10,602 nucleotides of DNA from NCBI GenBank assembly GCA_910588595.1, contig CAJUQU010000115.1, positions 1 through 10,602 of the forward strand. The letters run 5' to 3'. Positions 1 to 5,908 of this stretch are shown here, piece by piece. Below the pieces are notes generated by a model that was given only the letters and a program-made list of their open reading frames with translations, was not told the origin of the DNA and made no database searches. A program made the translations under genes and the position numbers. Each line of letters opens with the position of its first letter. Within the stretch, counting starts at the first letter, position 1. The DNA is from an uncultured Lachnospiraceae bacterium (GTDB taxonomy: Bacteria > Bacillota_A > Clostridia > Lachnospirales > Lachnospiraceae).

Positions 1-280
1 CATGTGTATTCTCCAAGGAATTGACTGCGGAGCTGTTGTCCGCCCCTTTCCCCATCAGGCTGCTGTCACTGCCAGTGAGCTTTGAGCCTGCCGGAACGGT
101 GATCATGATCTGAAATTCTTTGTCCTTTGTCAATAAATCGCTGAGAATCCTAAAAATCTTCTCGTTATCCTGCTGTGTCATTACATTTAACTGTTCCATC
201 AATCTGTCCTCCATTCCAATTTTTAACTGCCAAATGCCATGATCACGTCTCCCAATCATAATCTTGGCCAAAGAATTCAT
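1..280 (-). CDS. Unrecognised protein, 3'-truncated by window edge
   Basis: An open frame on the minus strand starts at the ATG at 280 and runs without a stop to base 1, giving at least 93 residues; the C-terminus lies outside the window. The protein begins MNSLAKIMIGRRDHGIWQ and continues through a charged, probably helical stretch (residues 21-55, with EDRLMEQL and EKIFRILSDLL) into FQIMITVPAGSK and a polar, Ser/Asn-rich tail. I do not recognise the family. Two in-frame starts compete. The ATG at 280 has GGGAG 8 nt upstream and sits about 50 nt after a promoter. The ATG at 199 (MEQLNV) has a better GGAGG site 8 nt upstream but would have a leader of about 130 nt. I favour 280 because the promoter fits it. 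No signal peptide or membrane segment is visible. That it is coding rests on the open frame, the ribosome-binding sites and the promoter. Confidence 0.6.
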   Translation of the reverse strand, partial: MNSLAKIMIGRRDHGIWQLKIGMEDRLMEQLNVMTQQDNEKIFRILSDLLTKDKEFQIMITVPAGSKLTGSDSSLMGKGADNSSAVNSLENTH

Positions 281-337
281 AAACGCTGCTCCCAAATTAC
301 GTTTACTTACAAATTCTAGCAGGATTTGGCAATGTCC

Positions 338-367
338 ATTATATAAGATTGTCAATTTATCTTGCAA
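338..367 (-). promoter_or_regulatory. Sigma-A promoter for the left-edge gene
   Basis: On the minus strand a perfect -10 box TATAAT (343-338) is preceded by TTGCAA (367-362) with an 18-bp spacer. Transcription would start near 331, about 50 nt before the ATG at 280. A TTGACA at 355-350 lies too close to the -10 to be its partner. Confidence 0.55.
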
Positions 368-500
368 CAGTTACTTATCGCACTTTTTGCGCTTTAAATA
401 CAGCATATGCCAAAATATCTCAAAATCCGCTCAAATGCCTTAAAAATGGCTGTTGTTTCTTGTTGAAAGAGCTGAATTTTTTATGGATTTTTTTGCGTTT

Positions 501-1124
501 TCACATATTTTGAGCGATTTTTACGCGATTACTTTTTTTCATTTTTTTTTTTTTTTTGCGAATGTATCCCCGTCTCGACACCTCCTTGGGATTGATATAC
601 ACATCTGTTCCCTGTACCCTTTCCCTGATAAAAAGAGCCTGTTCCTGCAGCGCATTTACCATGAAATCCGCTGTCCCCTGATTAAAAATACTCCACAGGC
701 TCCCTCTGTGGACAGTTGTCTCCACTTTGCTGCCGCCGATCCCTAATCCTCTTCCCCACACGATATTGGCATGCACACAGAAATTTTTCAGGACCTCCAT
801 CGCCACGCTGGTATGTTCGCCCTCGTACAGTTCTGTATGAAGGATCGCGTAAAACCTGCCGCCGATACTCTCACCGCCGATCACAGCCTGCTCCACCCGC
901 TCTAGAAACCTGAGGACTGTCGAGGACACACTGTCCAGATAAACATCCGCCGCCAGAACGATCGCATGGGCATCCTCAAGCAATCTGCATACGCGGTCCC
1001 AGTCCATGTTGTCCTCGATCTTTATTGAGATCAGTTCTTCACTCTGCGTGTGCTTCCTGATGATCTCCTCACACGCCACATCTCTGGCTGCCAGCGTACC
1101 TCCTCCATCCAGAAATAAGATCAT
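501..1124 (-). CDS. Flavodoxin-fold protein (NADPH-dependent FMN reductase-like), second gene of a pair
   Basis: A protein of 207 residues resembling flavodoxin-family (NAD(P)H-dependent oxidoreductase-like) proteins of Clostridia. Seen: a first beta strand (MILFLDGGG), AHAIVLAADVYLDSVSSTVLRFLE (residues 53-76, where family members carry the flavin-loop strand and helix), GRFYAILHTELYEGEHTSVAMEVLKNFC, and WGRGLGIGG near residue 123. The N-terminal NGSPR-type phosphate-binding loop I expect in FMN reductases is absent (GGGTLAARD instead), so cofactor binding is uncertain. The start is fixed by an AGGAGGAGG site 5 nt upstream. It follows the neighbouring flavodoxin-like gene by 26 nt, so the two are probably cotranscribed. 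The last residues (RKKKKKMKKSNRVKIAQNM) are encoded by and after a 16-A run and may not reflect the real C-terminus. I see no convincing terminator after it. Substrate unknown. Confidence 0.75.
   Translation of the reverse strand: MILFLDGGGTLAARDVACEEIIRKHTQSEELISIKIEDNMDWDRVCRLLEDAHAIVLAADVYLDSVSSTVLRFLERVEQAVIGGESIGGRFYAILHTELYEGEHTSVAMEVLKNFCVHANIVWGRGLGIGGSKVETTVHRGSLWSIFNQGTADFMVNALQEQALFIRERVQGTDVYINPKEVSRRGYIRKKKKKMKKSNRVKIAQNM
542..557. repeat. T16 homopolymer (A16 in the coding strand)
   Basis: Sixteen consecutive T on the plus strand lie within the last codons of the flavodoxin-like gene, with a further T7 at 533-539. As read, the A16 encodes five Lys and the A of a Met codon, and the frame continues 13 residues more. 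With one A fewer the frame stops at once (TGA after five Lys); with one A more it reads Asn-Glu-Lys-Lys and stops. The C-terminus therefore depends on the exact run length, which short reads and polymerases often get wrong. Confidence 0.9.
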
Positions 1125-1128
1125 CTTG

Positions 1129-1138
1129 TCCTCCTCCT
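1129..1138 (-). promoter_or_regulatory. Strong Shine-Dalgarno site (decides start at 1124)
   Basis: The minus strand reads AGGAGGAGGA, ending 4 nt before the ATG at 1124. It is a near-perfect anti-16S match and fixes the start of the 207-residue flavodoxin-like gene. Confidence 0.8.
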
Positions 1139-1150
1139 AAACCGCGCGAT

Positions 1151-1603
1151 CTATAAAACGACATTGAGCTGCCTGAGCTTATCGATCGTGTCATAAAATA
1201 CGATCTTTACACCTCTTGCCTGCAGCGATATGCCATCCGACACAGATTGTATCCTTGCTGACTGTTCTTCTCTCGGTGTGATATTATCTCCATAAAAACA
1301 GCACACCATGCCAAATACATTTCTGTTCTCACTTTTCACCTCATAGTGCGTCTGTCCATGACGCATCTCCAGATACGGTCCAAACCGTCTCTTGCACTTT
1401 TCCAGCACTCCCTGGACAAACGGGCTGAATCCGCCGTACACACAGCGGCTGATCAATACCAGCTGGTCGCAGCTTGCGATCAGTCCCTCGATATCCCTGC
1501 CTGCACAGCCTCCGGTCTCACTTATGACAATATCCTTTTCCAGAAGCTTCATCCCAAGCTCCTGCCATGATTTTTCCTGCAGGTCATGCACGATTACTTT
1601 CAT
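1151..1603 (-). CDS. Flavodoxin-like protein, first gene of a pair
   Basis: A protein of 150 residues resembling the short flavodoxin family proteins of Clostridia. The match I recognise is the central block CDQLVLISRCVYGGFSPFVQGVLEKCKRRFGPYLEMRHGQTHY (residues about 45-87) followed by FYGDNITPREE (residues 103-113), a Rossmann-like alpha/beta layout. From memory, relatives carry a Cys-rich CxGCxxCW segment near residues 28-40; here that place reads ISETGGCAGRDIEG, shorter and with a single Cys, so a redox role using that motif looks lost. The start ATG at 1603 has GGAG about 10 nt upstream. The gene is followed 26 nt later by a second flavodoxin-fold gene, suggesting an operon and possibly a heteromeric flavoprotein. 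The FMN-binding role is inferred from the fold only. Confidence 0.7.
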   Translation of the reverse strand: MKVIVHDLQEKSWQELGMKLLEKDIVISETGGCAGRDIEGLIASCDQLVLISRCVYGGFSPFVQGVLEKCKRRFGPYLEMRHGQTHYEVKSENRNVFGMVCCFYGDNITPREEQSARIQSVSDGISLQARGVKIVFYDTIDKLRQLNVVL

Positions 1604-1692
1604 TCAAACAAATCTCCGTTTAGTCTCATATTCCTGGAACATGTATGGAAAGCATTTTCATATGCGTTCCAGGGAACTATCAAGATATTTCA

Positions 1693-1701
1693 ATACTACC
1701 A
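1693..1701 (-). promoter_or_regulatory. Possible extended -10 promoter for the flavodoxin-like pair
   Basis: The minus strand reads TGG TAGTAT, an extended -10 (TGn plus a 4/6 -10 box), about 90 nt upstream of the ATG at 1603. No good -35 is visible at the right distance; only a T-rich stretch is present. This is a weak assignment. Confidence 0.3.
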
Positions 1702-1769
1702 TAATTTGACAAGATAAAAAAGTGTTTCCCATAAAATCGATCCAAAAATATCTTTTTATTTAAAAAGTA

Positions 1770-1798
1770 TTGACATTTTGCACGATTATTAGTATAGT
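1770..1798 (+). promoter_or_regulatory. Sigma-A promoter of the tRNA-Val/tRNA-Met unit
   Basis: A consensus TTGACA (1770-1775), a 17-bp spacer and TATAGT (1793-1798). Transcription would start near 1805, about 10 nt before tRNA-Val. It is the only plus-strand promoter I can support and drives the only plus-strand genes. Confidence 0.85.
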
Positions 1799-1815
1799 AA
1801 TAAAGTCAATGACAT

Positions 1816-1888
1816 GGGGTCTTAGCTCAGCTGGGAGAGCATCTGCCTTACAAGCAGAGGGTCACAGGTTCGAGCCCTGTAGGCCCCA
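1816..1888 (+). tRNA. tRNA-Val (anticodon TAC)
   Basis: A full cloverleaf can be folded by eye. The acceptor stem GGGGTCT (1816-1822) pairs with AGGCCCC (1881-1887) with one T-G wobble. The D stem is GCTC/GAGC, the anticodon stem TCTGC/GCAGA encloses loop CTTACAA, the variable loop is GGGTC, and the T stem ACAGG/CCTGT encloses TTCGAGC. The discriminator is A at 1888 and CCA is not encoded. Anticodon TAC (1849-1851) reads GUA codons and, with wobble modification, other Val codons. All stems pair, so it should be functional. It is 25 nt upstream of tRNA-Met and shares its promoter. Confidence 0.97.
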
Positions 1889-1913
1889 TTTTTTGTACAA
1901 GATCATTGTTTGT

Positions 1914-1987
1914 GGCGAAGTAGCTCAGTTGGCTAGAGCACGCGGTTCATACCCGCGGTGTCGAGGGTTCGAATCCCCCCTTCGCTA
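1914..1987 (+). tRNA. tRNA-Met (anticodon CAT, elongator type)
   Basis: Acceptor stem GGCGAAG (1914-1920) pairs with CTTCGCT (1980-1986) with a G1-U72 wobble. The D stem is GCTC/GAGC; the anticodon stem CGCGG/CCGCG encloses TTCATAC with CAT at 1948-1950; discriminator A, no CCA encoded. The G1-U72 pair and the lack of the three consecutive G-C pairs next to the anticodon loop argue for the elongator and against the initiator. A lysidine-modified Ile tRNA is possible in principle, but the body matches the usual Firmicutes elongator Met. One oddity is an A-C mismatch in the T stem (1964 with 1978). It is followed by T7 at 1988-1994. Confidence 0.95.
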
Positions 1988-2014
1988 TTTTTTTGTGCCG
2001 TACACTCTGAACCT

Positions 2015-2049
2015 GAAAATCGAGCAGGAATCTTCCCTGCTCGATTTTC
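2015..2049. terminator. Bidirectional intrinsic terminator between tRNA-Met and trpB2
   Basis: A perfect 14-bp inverted repeat (2015-2028 with 2036-2049) encloses a 7-nt loop. It has A4 on the left arm and T4 on the right arm, so it gives a GC-rich stem followed by U residues in both directions. It lies 28 nt after tRNA-Met and 22 nt after the trpB2 stop codon, where two convergent units meet. The right arm is followed by only a short U tract, so strength is uncertain. Confidence 0.8.
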
Positions 2050-2071
2050 TATAATATCTGTCAGTGAACCA

Positions 2072-3445
2072 TTAGATTCCTACTTTGGGCAATGCCGCAA
2101 AGCTCTTTGCAAGTTCCTCGTCCGTGGGAACATAGTCCGCCATCTCGCCGTCATTGAACCTCTGGTACGCAACCATGTCAAAATACCCTGTTCCGGTGAG
2201 ACCGAACACGATATTCTTCTCCTCGCCGGTCCCTTTGCACTTTAGCGCCTCGTCGATCGCCACCCGGATCGCGTGGCTGCTCTCCGGCGCCGGCAGGATC
2301 CCTTCCACCCTCGCAAACGTCTGCGCTGCCTGGAATACCGCTGTCTGCTCCACGCTCCGCGCTGATATTATCTTGTCATCGTACAGTTGCGACACGATCG
2401 AACTCATGCCGTGGTAGCGGAGTCCCCCTGCGTGGTTTGCCGACGGGATAAAGCCGCTGCCGAGCGTGTACATCTTTGCCAGCGGACAGATCTTTCCCGT
2501 GTCACAGTAGTCGTACGCGTAGACGCCCCTTGTGAGGCTCGGGCAGGAAGCCGGCTCCACCGCTATGACTTCATAGTCCGCCTCTCCCCTGAGCATCTCG
2601 CCGACAAACGGCGAGATCAGTCCGCCCAGATTCGAACCGCCGCCCGCACAGCCTATGATCATGTCCGCCTTGATCCCGTATTTGTCCAGCGCGGATTTTG
2701 TCTCAAGACCGATGATCGTCTGGTGCAGCAGCACCTGCGACAGCACGGAGCCCAGCACATAGCGGTAGCCCTCCTGTGCCGTTGCCGCCTCGACCGCCTC
2801 GGAGATGGCGCAGCCGAGGCTTCCCGACGTCCCCGGAAACGCCTCGTTGATCTTCCTGCCGACGTCGGTGAGCATGGACGGGGACGGCGTTACTTTCGCC
2901 CCGTATGTCCGCATCACCTCGCGCCGGAACGGTTTCTGTTCGTAGGACACCTTGACCATATACACCTGGCAGTCCAGGTCAAAGTATGAGCACGCCATGG
3001 ACAGAGCCGTACCCCACTGTCCCGCGCCGGTCTCTGTGGTCACGCCTCTAAGCCCCTGCTCCTTCGCATAGTACGCCTGCGCGATGGCAGAGTTGAGCTT
3101 ATGGCTCCCCGATGTGTTGTTCCCCTCGAATTTGTAGTAGATATGCGCCGGTGTGCCCAGCTTCTTCTCCAGGCAGTACGCGCGCGTGAGCGGAGACGGG
3201 CGGTACATCTTGTAAAAGTCGCGGATCTCCTGCGGTATATCAAAATACGGTGTCGTGTCGTCCAGCTCCTGCTTTGCAAGCTCCTCGCAGAAGATCGGTG
3301 TCAGCTCCTCCACCGTTATGGGTTTCATCGTCGCCGGATTCAGGATCGGCGCGGGCTTATTTTTCATATCTGCCCTCACATTGTACCACTGCCTGGGCAT
3401 CTCGCTCTCTTCCAGATAGATTTTGTACGGTATTTTGTCGCTCAT
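2072..3445 (-). CDS. trpB: TrpB2-type tryptophan synthase beta chain (PLP enzyme)
   Basis: A cytoplasmic PLP-dependent enzyme of 457 residues, of the long TrpB2 class, which condenses indole with serine (some archaeal TrpB2 prefer O-phosphoserine). Seen, in this numbering: the TrpB2-type N-terminus KIPYKIYLEESEMPRQWYNVRADM, RPSPLTRA near 82-89, the PLP Schiff-base lysine in SGSHKLNSA (about K116), the catalytic-region glutamate in TETGAGQWG (about E138), the phosphate-binding GGGSN (about 268-272) and C-terminal GLTGTG. The key residues are intact. An upstream in-frame ATG at 3481 would add 12 residues, but the promoter -10 lies only 9 nt before it. I chose 3445, which starts MSDKIPYK; its AGAGAG site is weak. 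No trpA or other trp gene is adjacent, so indole salvage is a reasonable inference. The stop is 22 nt from the shared terminator. Confidence 0.93.
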   Translation of the reverse strand: MSDKIPYKIYLEESEMPRQWYNVRADMKNKPAPILNPATMKPITVEELTPIFCEELAKQELDDTTPYFDIPQEIRDFYKMYRPSPLTRAYCLEKKLGTPAHIYYKFEGNNTSGSHKLNSAIAQAYYAKEQGLRGVTTETGAGQWGTALSMACSYFDLDCQVYMVKVSYEQKPFRREVMRTYGAKVTPSPSMLTDVGRKINEAFPGTSGSLGCAISEAVEAATAQEGYRYVLGSVLSQVLLHQTIIGLETKSALDKYGIKADMIIGCAGGGSNLGGLISPFVGEMLRGEADYEVIAVEPASCPSLTRGVYAYDYCDTGKICPLAKMYTLGSGFIPSANHAGGLRYHGMSSIVSQLYDDKIISARSVEQTAVFQAAQTFARVEGILPAPESSHAIRVAIDEALKCKGTGEEKNIVFGLTGTGYFDMVAYQRFNDGEMADYVPTDEELAKSFAALPKVGI

Positions 3446-3489
3446 GATTTTGTCTCTCTTTCTTTGATTTATTTTATGCATTCCTATTG

Positions 3490-3518
3490 ATTATACACTT
3501 TCTCTTCCTGAAAGTAAA
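3490..3518 (-). promoter_or_regulatory. Promoter of trpB2
   Basis: The minus strand has TTTACT (3518-3513), a 17-bp spacer and a perfect TATAAT (3495-3490), within the 54-bp gap after the solute-binding protein gene. Initiation near 3483 gives a leader of about 38 nt to the ATG at 3445 and would leave the alternative ATG at 3481 almost leaderless. No attenuator-like hairpin or Trp-rich leader peptide is visible. Confidence 0.6.
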
Positions 3519-3535
3519 GATATGGTGTCGACTGC

Positions 3536-4840
3536 TCACTGCCCTAACGATTCATCCTGGAGCTTATCAAACTCCGCCATGCACTCGTCGACCGTGGCGC
3601 CGTTCAGCAGCATGCGCACAATGAGGCAGGTGTTTCCCCACTGCTCGACTTTCATCGACGCGTTGGATCCAAGGACATAGACGTTCTCGTTGATTCTGTC
3701 GTTGAGCGGTCTGAGCGCGTCGATACACTCGACCTCGACATTTTTGGAGGGCGAGATCACCTTGTTCGTCTCCGCATACACCTGCAGCGCCTCGTCGGAA
3801 ACCATGATGTCCAATGTCTGCATCGCATCCTCCGCGTGCTCTGCCTGGTTCCCGACCGCGATCCCTGTCATGGGCATCACCGGCATCTGTCCCCGGCTGC
3901 TCGGGAATCCGATGACGACCATGTTAAAATCCGGATCCCCATAGGCAGTGTCGGTGTTTGCCGCACTCCAGTACGCCATGACGATCGGCGTCTTCTGCGC
4001 CAGGAAATCAGCGCCCTCCCCCTCGATCGCTTCGCTGACATACGCCTTCTGCGCATCGATATACCCCCGGTCGATCAGCTCCTGGAGGAACTCGAAGCCA
4101 GGGCGCATATAGTCGCTGTATCGTTTCTCACCGCTGTTGAGCGCGGCGATCTCCGCCTCCGTGTTTCCGCCGTTATACAGATCCGCATACGCCTGGGCGA
4201 GCACGAACGTCTCCAGCCACCAGCGGTTTGCGCCGACCGGCGTCTCGATCCCGTTCTCCTTGAATACCCTGCAGCACTCCAGAAAATCCTCCGGCGTCTC
4301 CGGCAGGGCAAGCTGATACCGATCAAACAGGTCCTTGTTGACAAACAGACCGTACGCCACGACTTCCTGCGGGATCGCCACGAGCTTTCCGTCCACGATG
4401 TTCGCCGCCTTCACCACATCCCGCAGGTTCTCGGCGCTGTCAAGTCCCGACAGATCCATCAGCTTCCCCTCCGCCGCCAGGATCTGAATGGTATCGGGAT
4501 TGAGCAGGTACAGGTCATCCATGTCATTGCGCGCCCGCTCAAGCGCCACCTGGTCATACGTTTTGTCCTGATAGTCTTCCGCCGTGTACGTGATGTAGTT
4601 CACCGTCACCCCCAGCTTCTCCTCCGCCATGGCAACGGTCTTCTCCGACGCGCTCCTGGCAACATTGTCCGCGCCGGGTTTCGTCTTCTCCATCGGGCTG
4701 AACAGATTTACTTCCCGCTGCTGCTCCTTCTCGAAAGTAATCAGCCTGTCGCGAGATCCGCTCCCGCCGCACGCGGAGAACACGAGCGCTGCCAGCCCCG
4801 CAAAACAAAATGCCGCAAGTTTCCTGATTTGTCTTCGCAT
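3536..4840 (-). CDS. Extracellular solute-binding lipoprotein (family 1, sugar-type)
   Basis: A lipoprotein of 434 residues anchored to the outer face of the membrane. The signal peptide has basic MRRQIRK, a hydrophobic core and lipobox FSAC with the lipidated Cys at 24, followed by a Gly/Ser linker. The mature part has the two-lobed layout of ABC sugar-binding proteins: an N-terminal lobe with VTVNYITYTAEDY, the hinge-proximal LVAIPQEVVAYGLFVNKDLFDRY (about residues 151-174), ETPEDFLECCRVFKENGIETPVG, and a C-terminal MPMTGIAVGNQAEHAEDAMQTLDIMVSDEALQVYAE. The ligand cannot be read from the sequence. Its ATG lies 3 nt after the stop of the hybrid kinase gene, with AAGGAA as ribosome-binding site inside the kinase's last codons, so translation is probably coupled. 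No permease or ATPase gene follows; the next gene is trpB2 with its own promoter. A sensory rather than transport role is inferred. Confidence 0.9.
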   Translation of the reverse strand: MRRQIRKLAAFCFAGLAALVFSACGGSGSRDRLITFEKEQQREVNLFSPMEKTKPGADNVARSASEKTVAMAEEKLGVTVNYITYTAEDYQDKTYDQVALERARNDMDDLYLLNPDTIQILAAEGKLMDLSGLDSAENLRDVVKAANIVDGKLVAIPQEVVAYGLFVNKDLFDRYQLALPETPEDFLECCRVFKENGIETPVGANRWWLETFVLAQAYADLYNGGNTEAEIAALNSGEKRYSDYMRPGFEFLQELIDRGYIDAQKAYVSEAIEGEGADFLAQKTPIVMAYWSAANTDTAYGDPDFNMVVIGFPSSRGQMPVMPMTGIAVGNQAEHAEDAMQTLDIMVSDEALQVYAETNKVISPSKNVEVECIDALRPLNDRINENVYVLGSNASMKVEQWGNTCLIVRMLLNGATVDECMAEFDKLQDESLGQ

Positions 4841-4843
4841 ACC

Positions 4844-5908
4844 CTATTCCTTACACCCCTTAGATACATATTGTGTCACAACCTTCTTCAACAGCTCCAC
4901 GTCGATCGGTTTTGCCAGGTGGACATCCATGCCGGCGTCCAGCGCCTCCTTTTCGTCCTCCGCAAACGCGTTTGCCGTCATGGCGATGATCGGTATCGTC
5001 CCGGCGTCAGCGCGCGCCATCGACCTGATCGCCCTCGTCGCGTCATAGCCGTTCATGACCGGCATCTGCACATCCATTAGAATGGCATCGAATTCGCCCT
5101 CGGCAGCCTGCCCGAAACGCTCCGCCGCCAGCTGTCCGTTTTCGACGATCTCACAATCCGCCCCCTCGATCGACAGGATCTCCCTCAATATCTCGGCGTT
5201 GATCTCGTTGTCCTCCGCCGCGAGGAAGTGCAGCCCTTCCAGGCTGTTGATAGCCGCCGTTTGCGCGGTGTCCGCCGCCCCCTGGGACTTCCTCATCTCC
5301 AGGATCTTCTCCTGAAATGCCGTCACAAAAAACGGTTTGGCGAGCACGCCTGTGCCCTGCATCAGCAGCGCCTCATCCATCCCCTTTGCATCGTAGTCTG
5401 CCAGGAACAGCAAAGGCACTGTTTCCGGCAGCATCTCCCGCAGTTTTTTTACCGCGGAGAGCCCCTCTGTCTCGACAATATTCCAGTCGACCAGTAGCAG
5501 CTGACAGCGCGCCTCTGTCTCTCGCTGCAGCATGCCCACCGCCTGTTCTGCCGTCAAAACGATGTCCGTCACGACGCCGGAGTCCCTCATCAGCATCCGG
5601 ATGTTCTCGCAGACCGCCTGCTCCCCGTCCACTGCCAGGATCCGCGAGATCCCGCTGTCCTCCCAGAATTTCCTGTACGCGTGCCCCTCCGGTATGCGCA
5701 GCTCCAGCTCGACGCGAAACATCGTACCTTTGTTCACCTCGCTCGACACATCGATCGTCCCGCCCATCAGCTCCACGATATTCTTGGTGATCGCCATGCC
5801 AAGCCCTGTTCCCTGCACCTTGTTCGTCGTGCTGTTCTCCGCCCTTGTAAACGCGTCAAACAGCACTTCGAGATACTCCGGCGTCATGCCGTACCCGTCA
5901 TCCTGCAC
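4844..5908 (-). CDS. Hybrid histidine kinase, C-terminal part (ATPase end, REC-REC), split by frameshift
   Basis: This frame continues the kinase whose N-terminal part ends at 5884; coding similarity runs upstream of the GTG at 5908 to the G6 run at 5975-5980. Repaired, the protein would be about 859 residues. Seen: IEVQDDGYGMTPEYLEVLFDAF (N/G1 boxes) and VQGTGLGMAI (G2 box) of the HATPase domain; a first receiver (about 594-710) with DW at D646 and K696 but with the conserved Thr/Ser replaced (FLADYD) and a weakened acidic pair; and a canonical second receiver (about 732-850) with E737/D738, phosphoacceptor D784 in MDVQMP, MTAN and K838 in LAKPID. Phosphotransfer from the kinase His to D784 is the family mechanism; no output domain is present, so a separate partner is expected. 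Its stop is 3 nt before the lipoprotein start. Confidence 0.85.
   Translation of the reverse strand: MQDDGYGMTPEYLEVLFDAFTRAENSTTNKVQGTGLGMAITKNIVELMGGTIDVSSEVNKGTMFRVELELRIPEGHAYRKFWEDSGISRILAVDGEQAVCENIRMLMRDSGVVTDIVLTAEQAVGMLQRETEARCQLLLVDWNIVETEGLSAVKKLREMLPETVPLLFLADYDAKGMDEALLMQGTGVLAKPFFVTAFQEKILEMRKSQGAADTAQTAAINSLEGLHFLAAEDNEINAEILREILSIEGADCEIVENGQLAAERFGQAAEGEFDAILMDVQMPVMNGYDATRAIRSMARADAGTIPIIAMTANAFAEDEKEALDAGMDVHLAKPIDVELLKKVVTQYVSKGCKE

Noticed and set aside
350..355. TTGACA upstream of the left-edge gene as -35 box
   Set aside because: Only 6 bp separate it from the TATAAT, too short for sigma-A; TTGCAA at 362-367 has the right spacing.
1914..1987. tRNA-fMet (initiator)
   Set aside because: It has a G1-U72 pair and lacks the G-C triple next to the anticodon loop expected of an initiator.
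1770..2054. Plus-strand open frame of 94 codons across the tRNA region
   Set aside because: Its TTG start is the -35 box of the tRNA promoter, and it covers both tRNAs and part of the terminator; its peptide is the well-known tRNA translation pattern (LSSAGRASALQAEGHRFEPC).
2387..2989. Plus-strand open frame of 200 codons antisense to trpB2
   Set aside because: Opposite a gene with intact catalytic motifs; composition is typical of an antisense shadow.
3836..5080. Plus-strand open frame of 414 codons antisense to the lipoprotein and kinase
   Set aside because: It is Arg/His/Leu-rich with no domain, lies opposite two strongly supported genes, and has no promoter or ribosome-binding site; it is a product of the GC-rich codon usage of the real genes.
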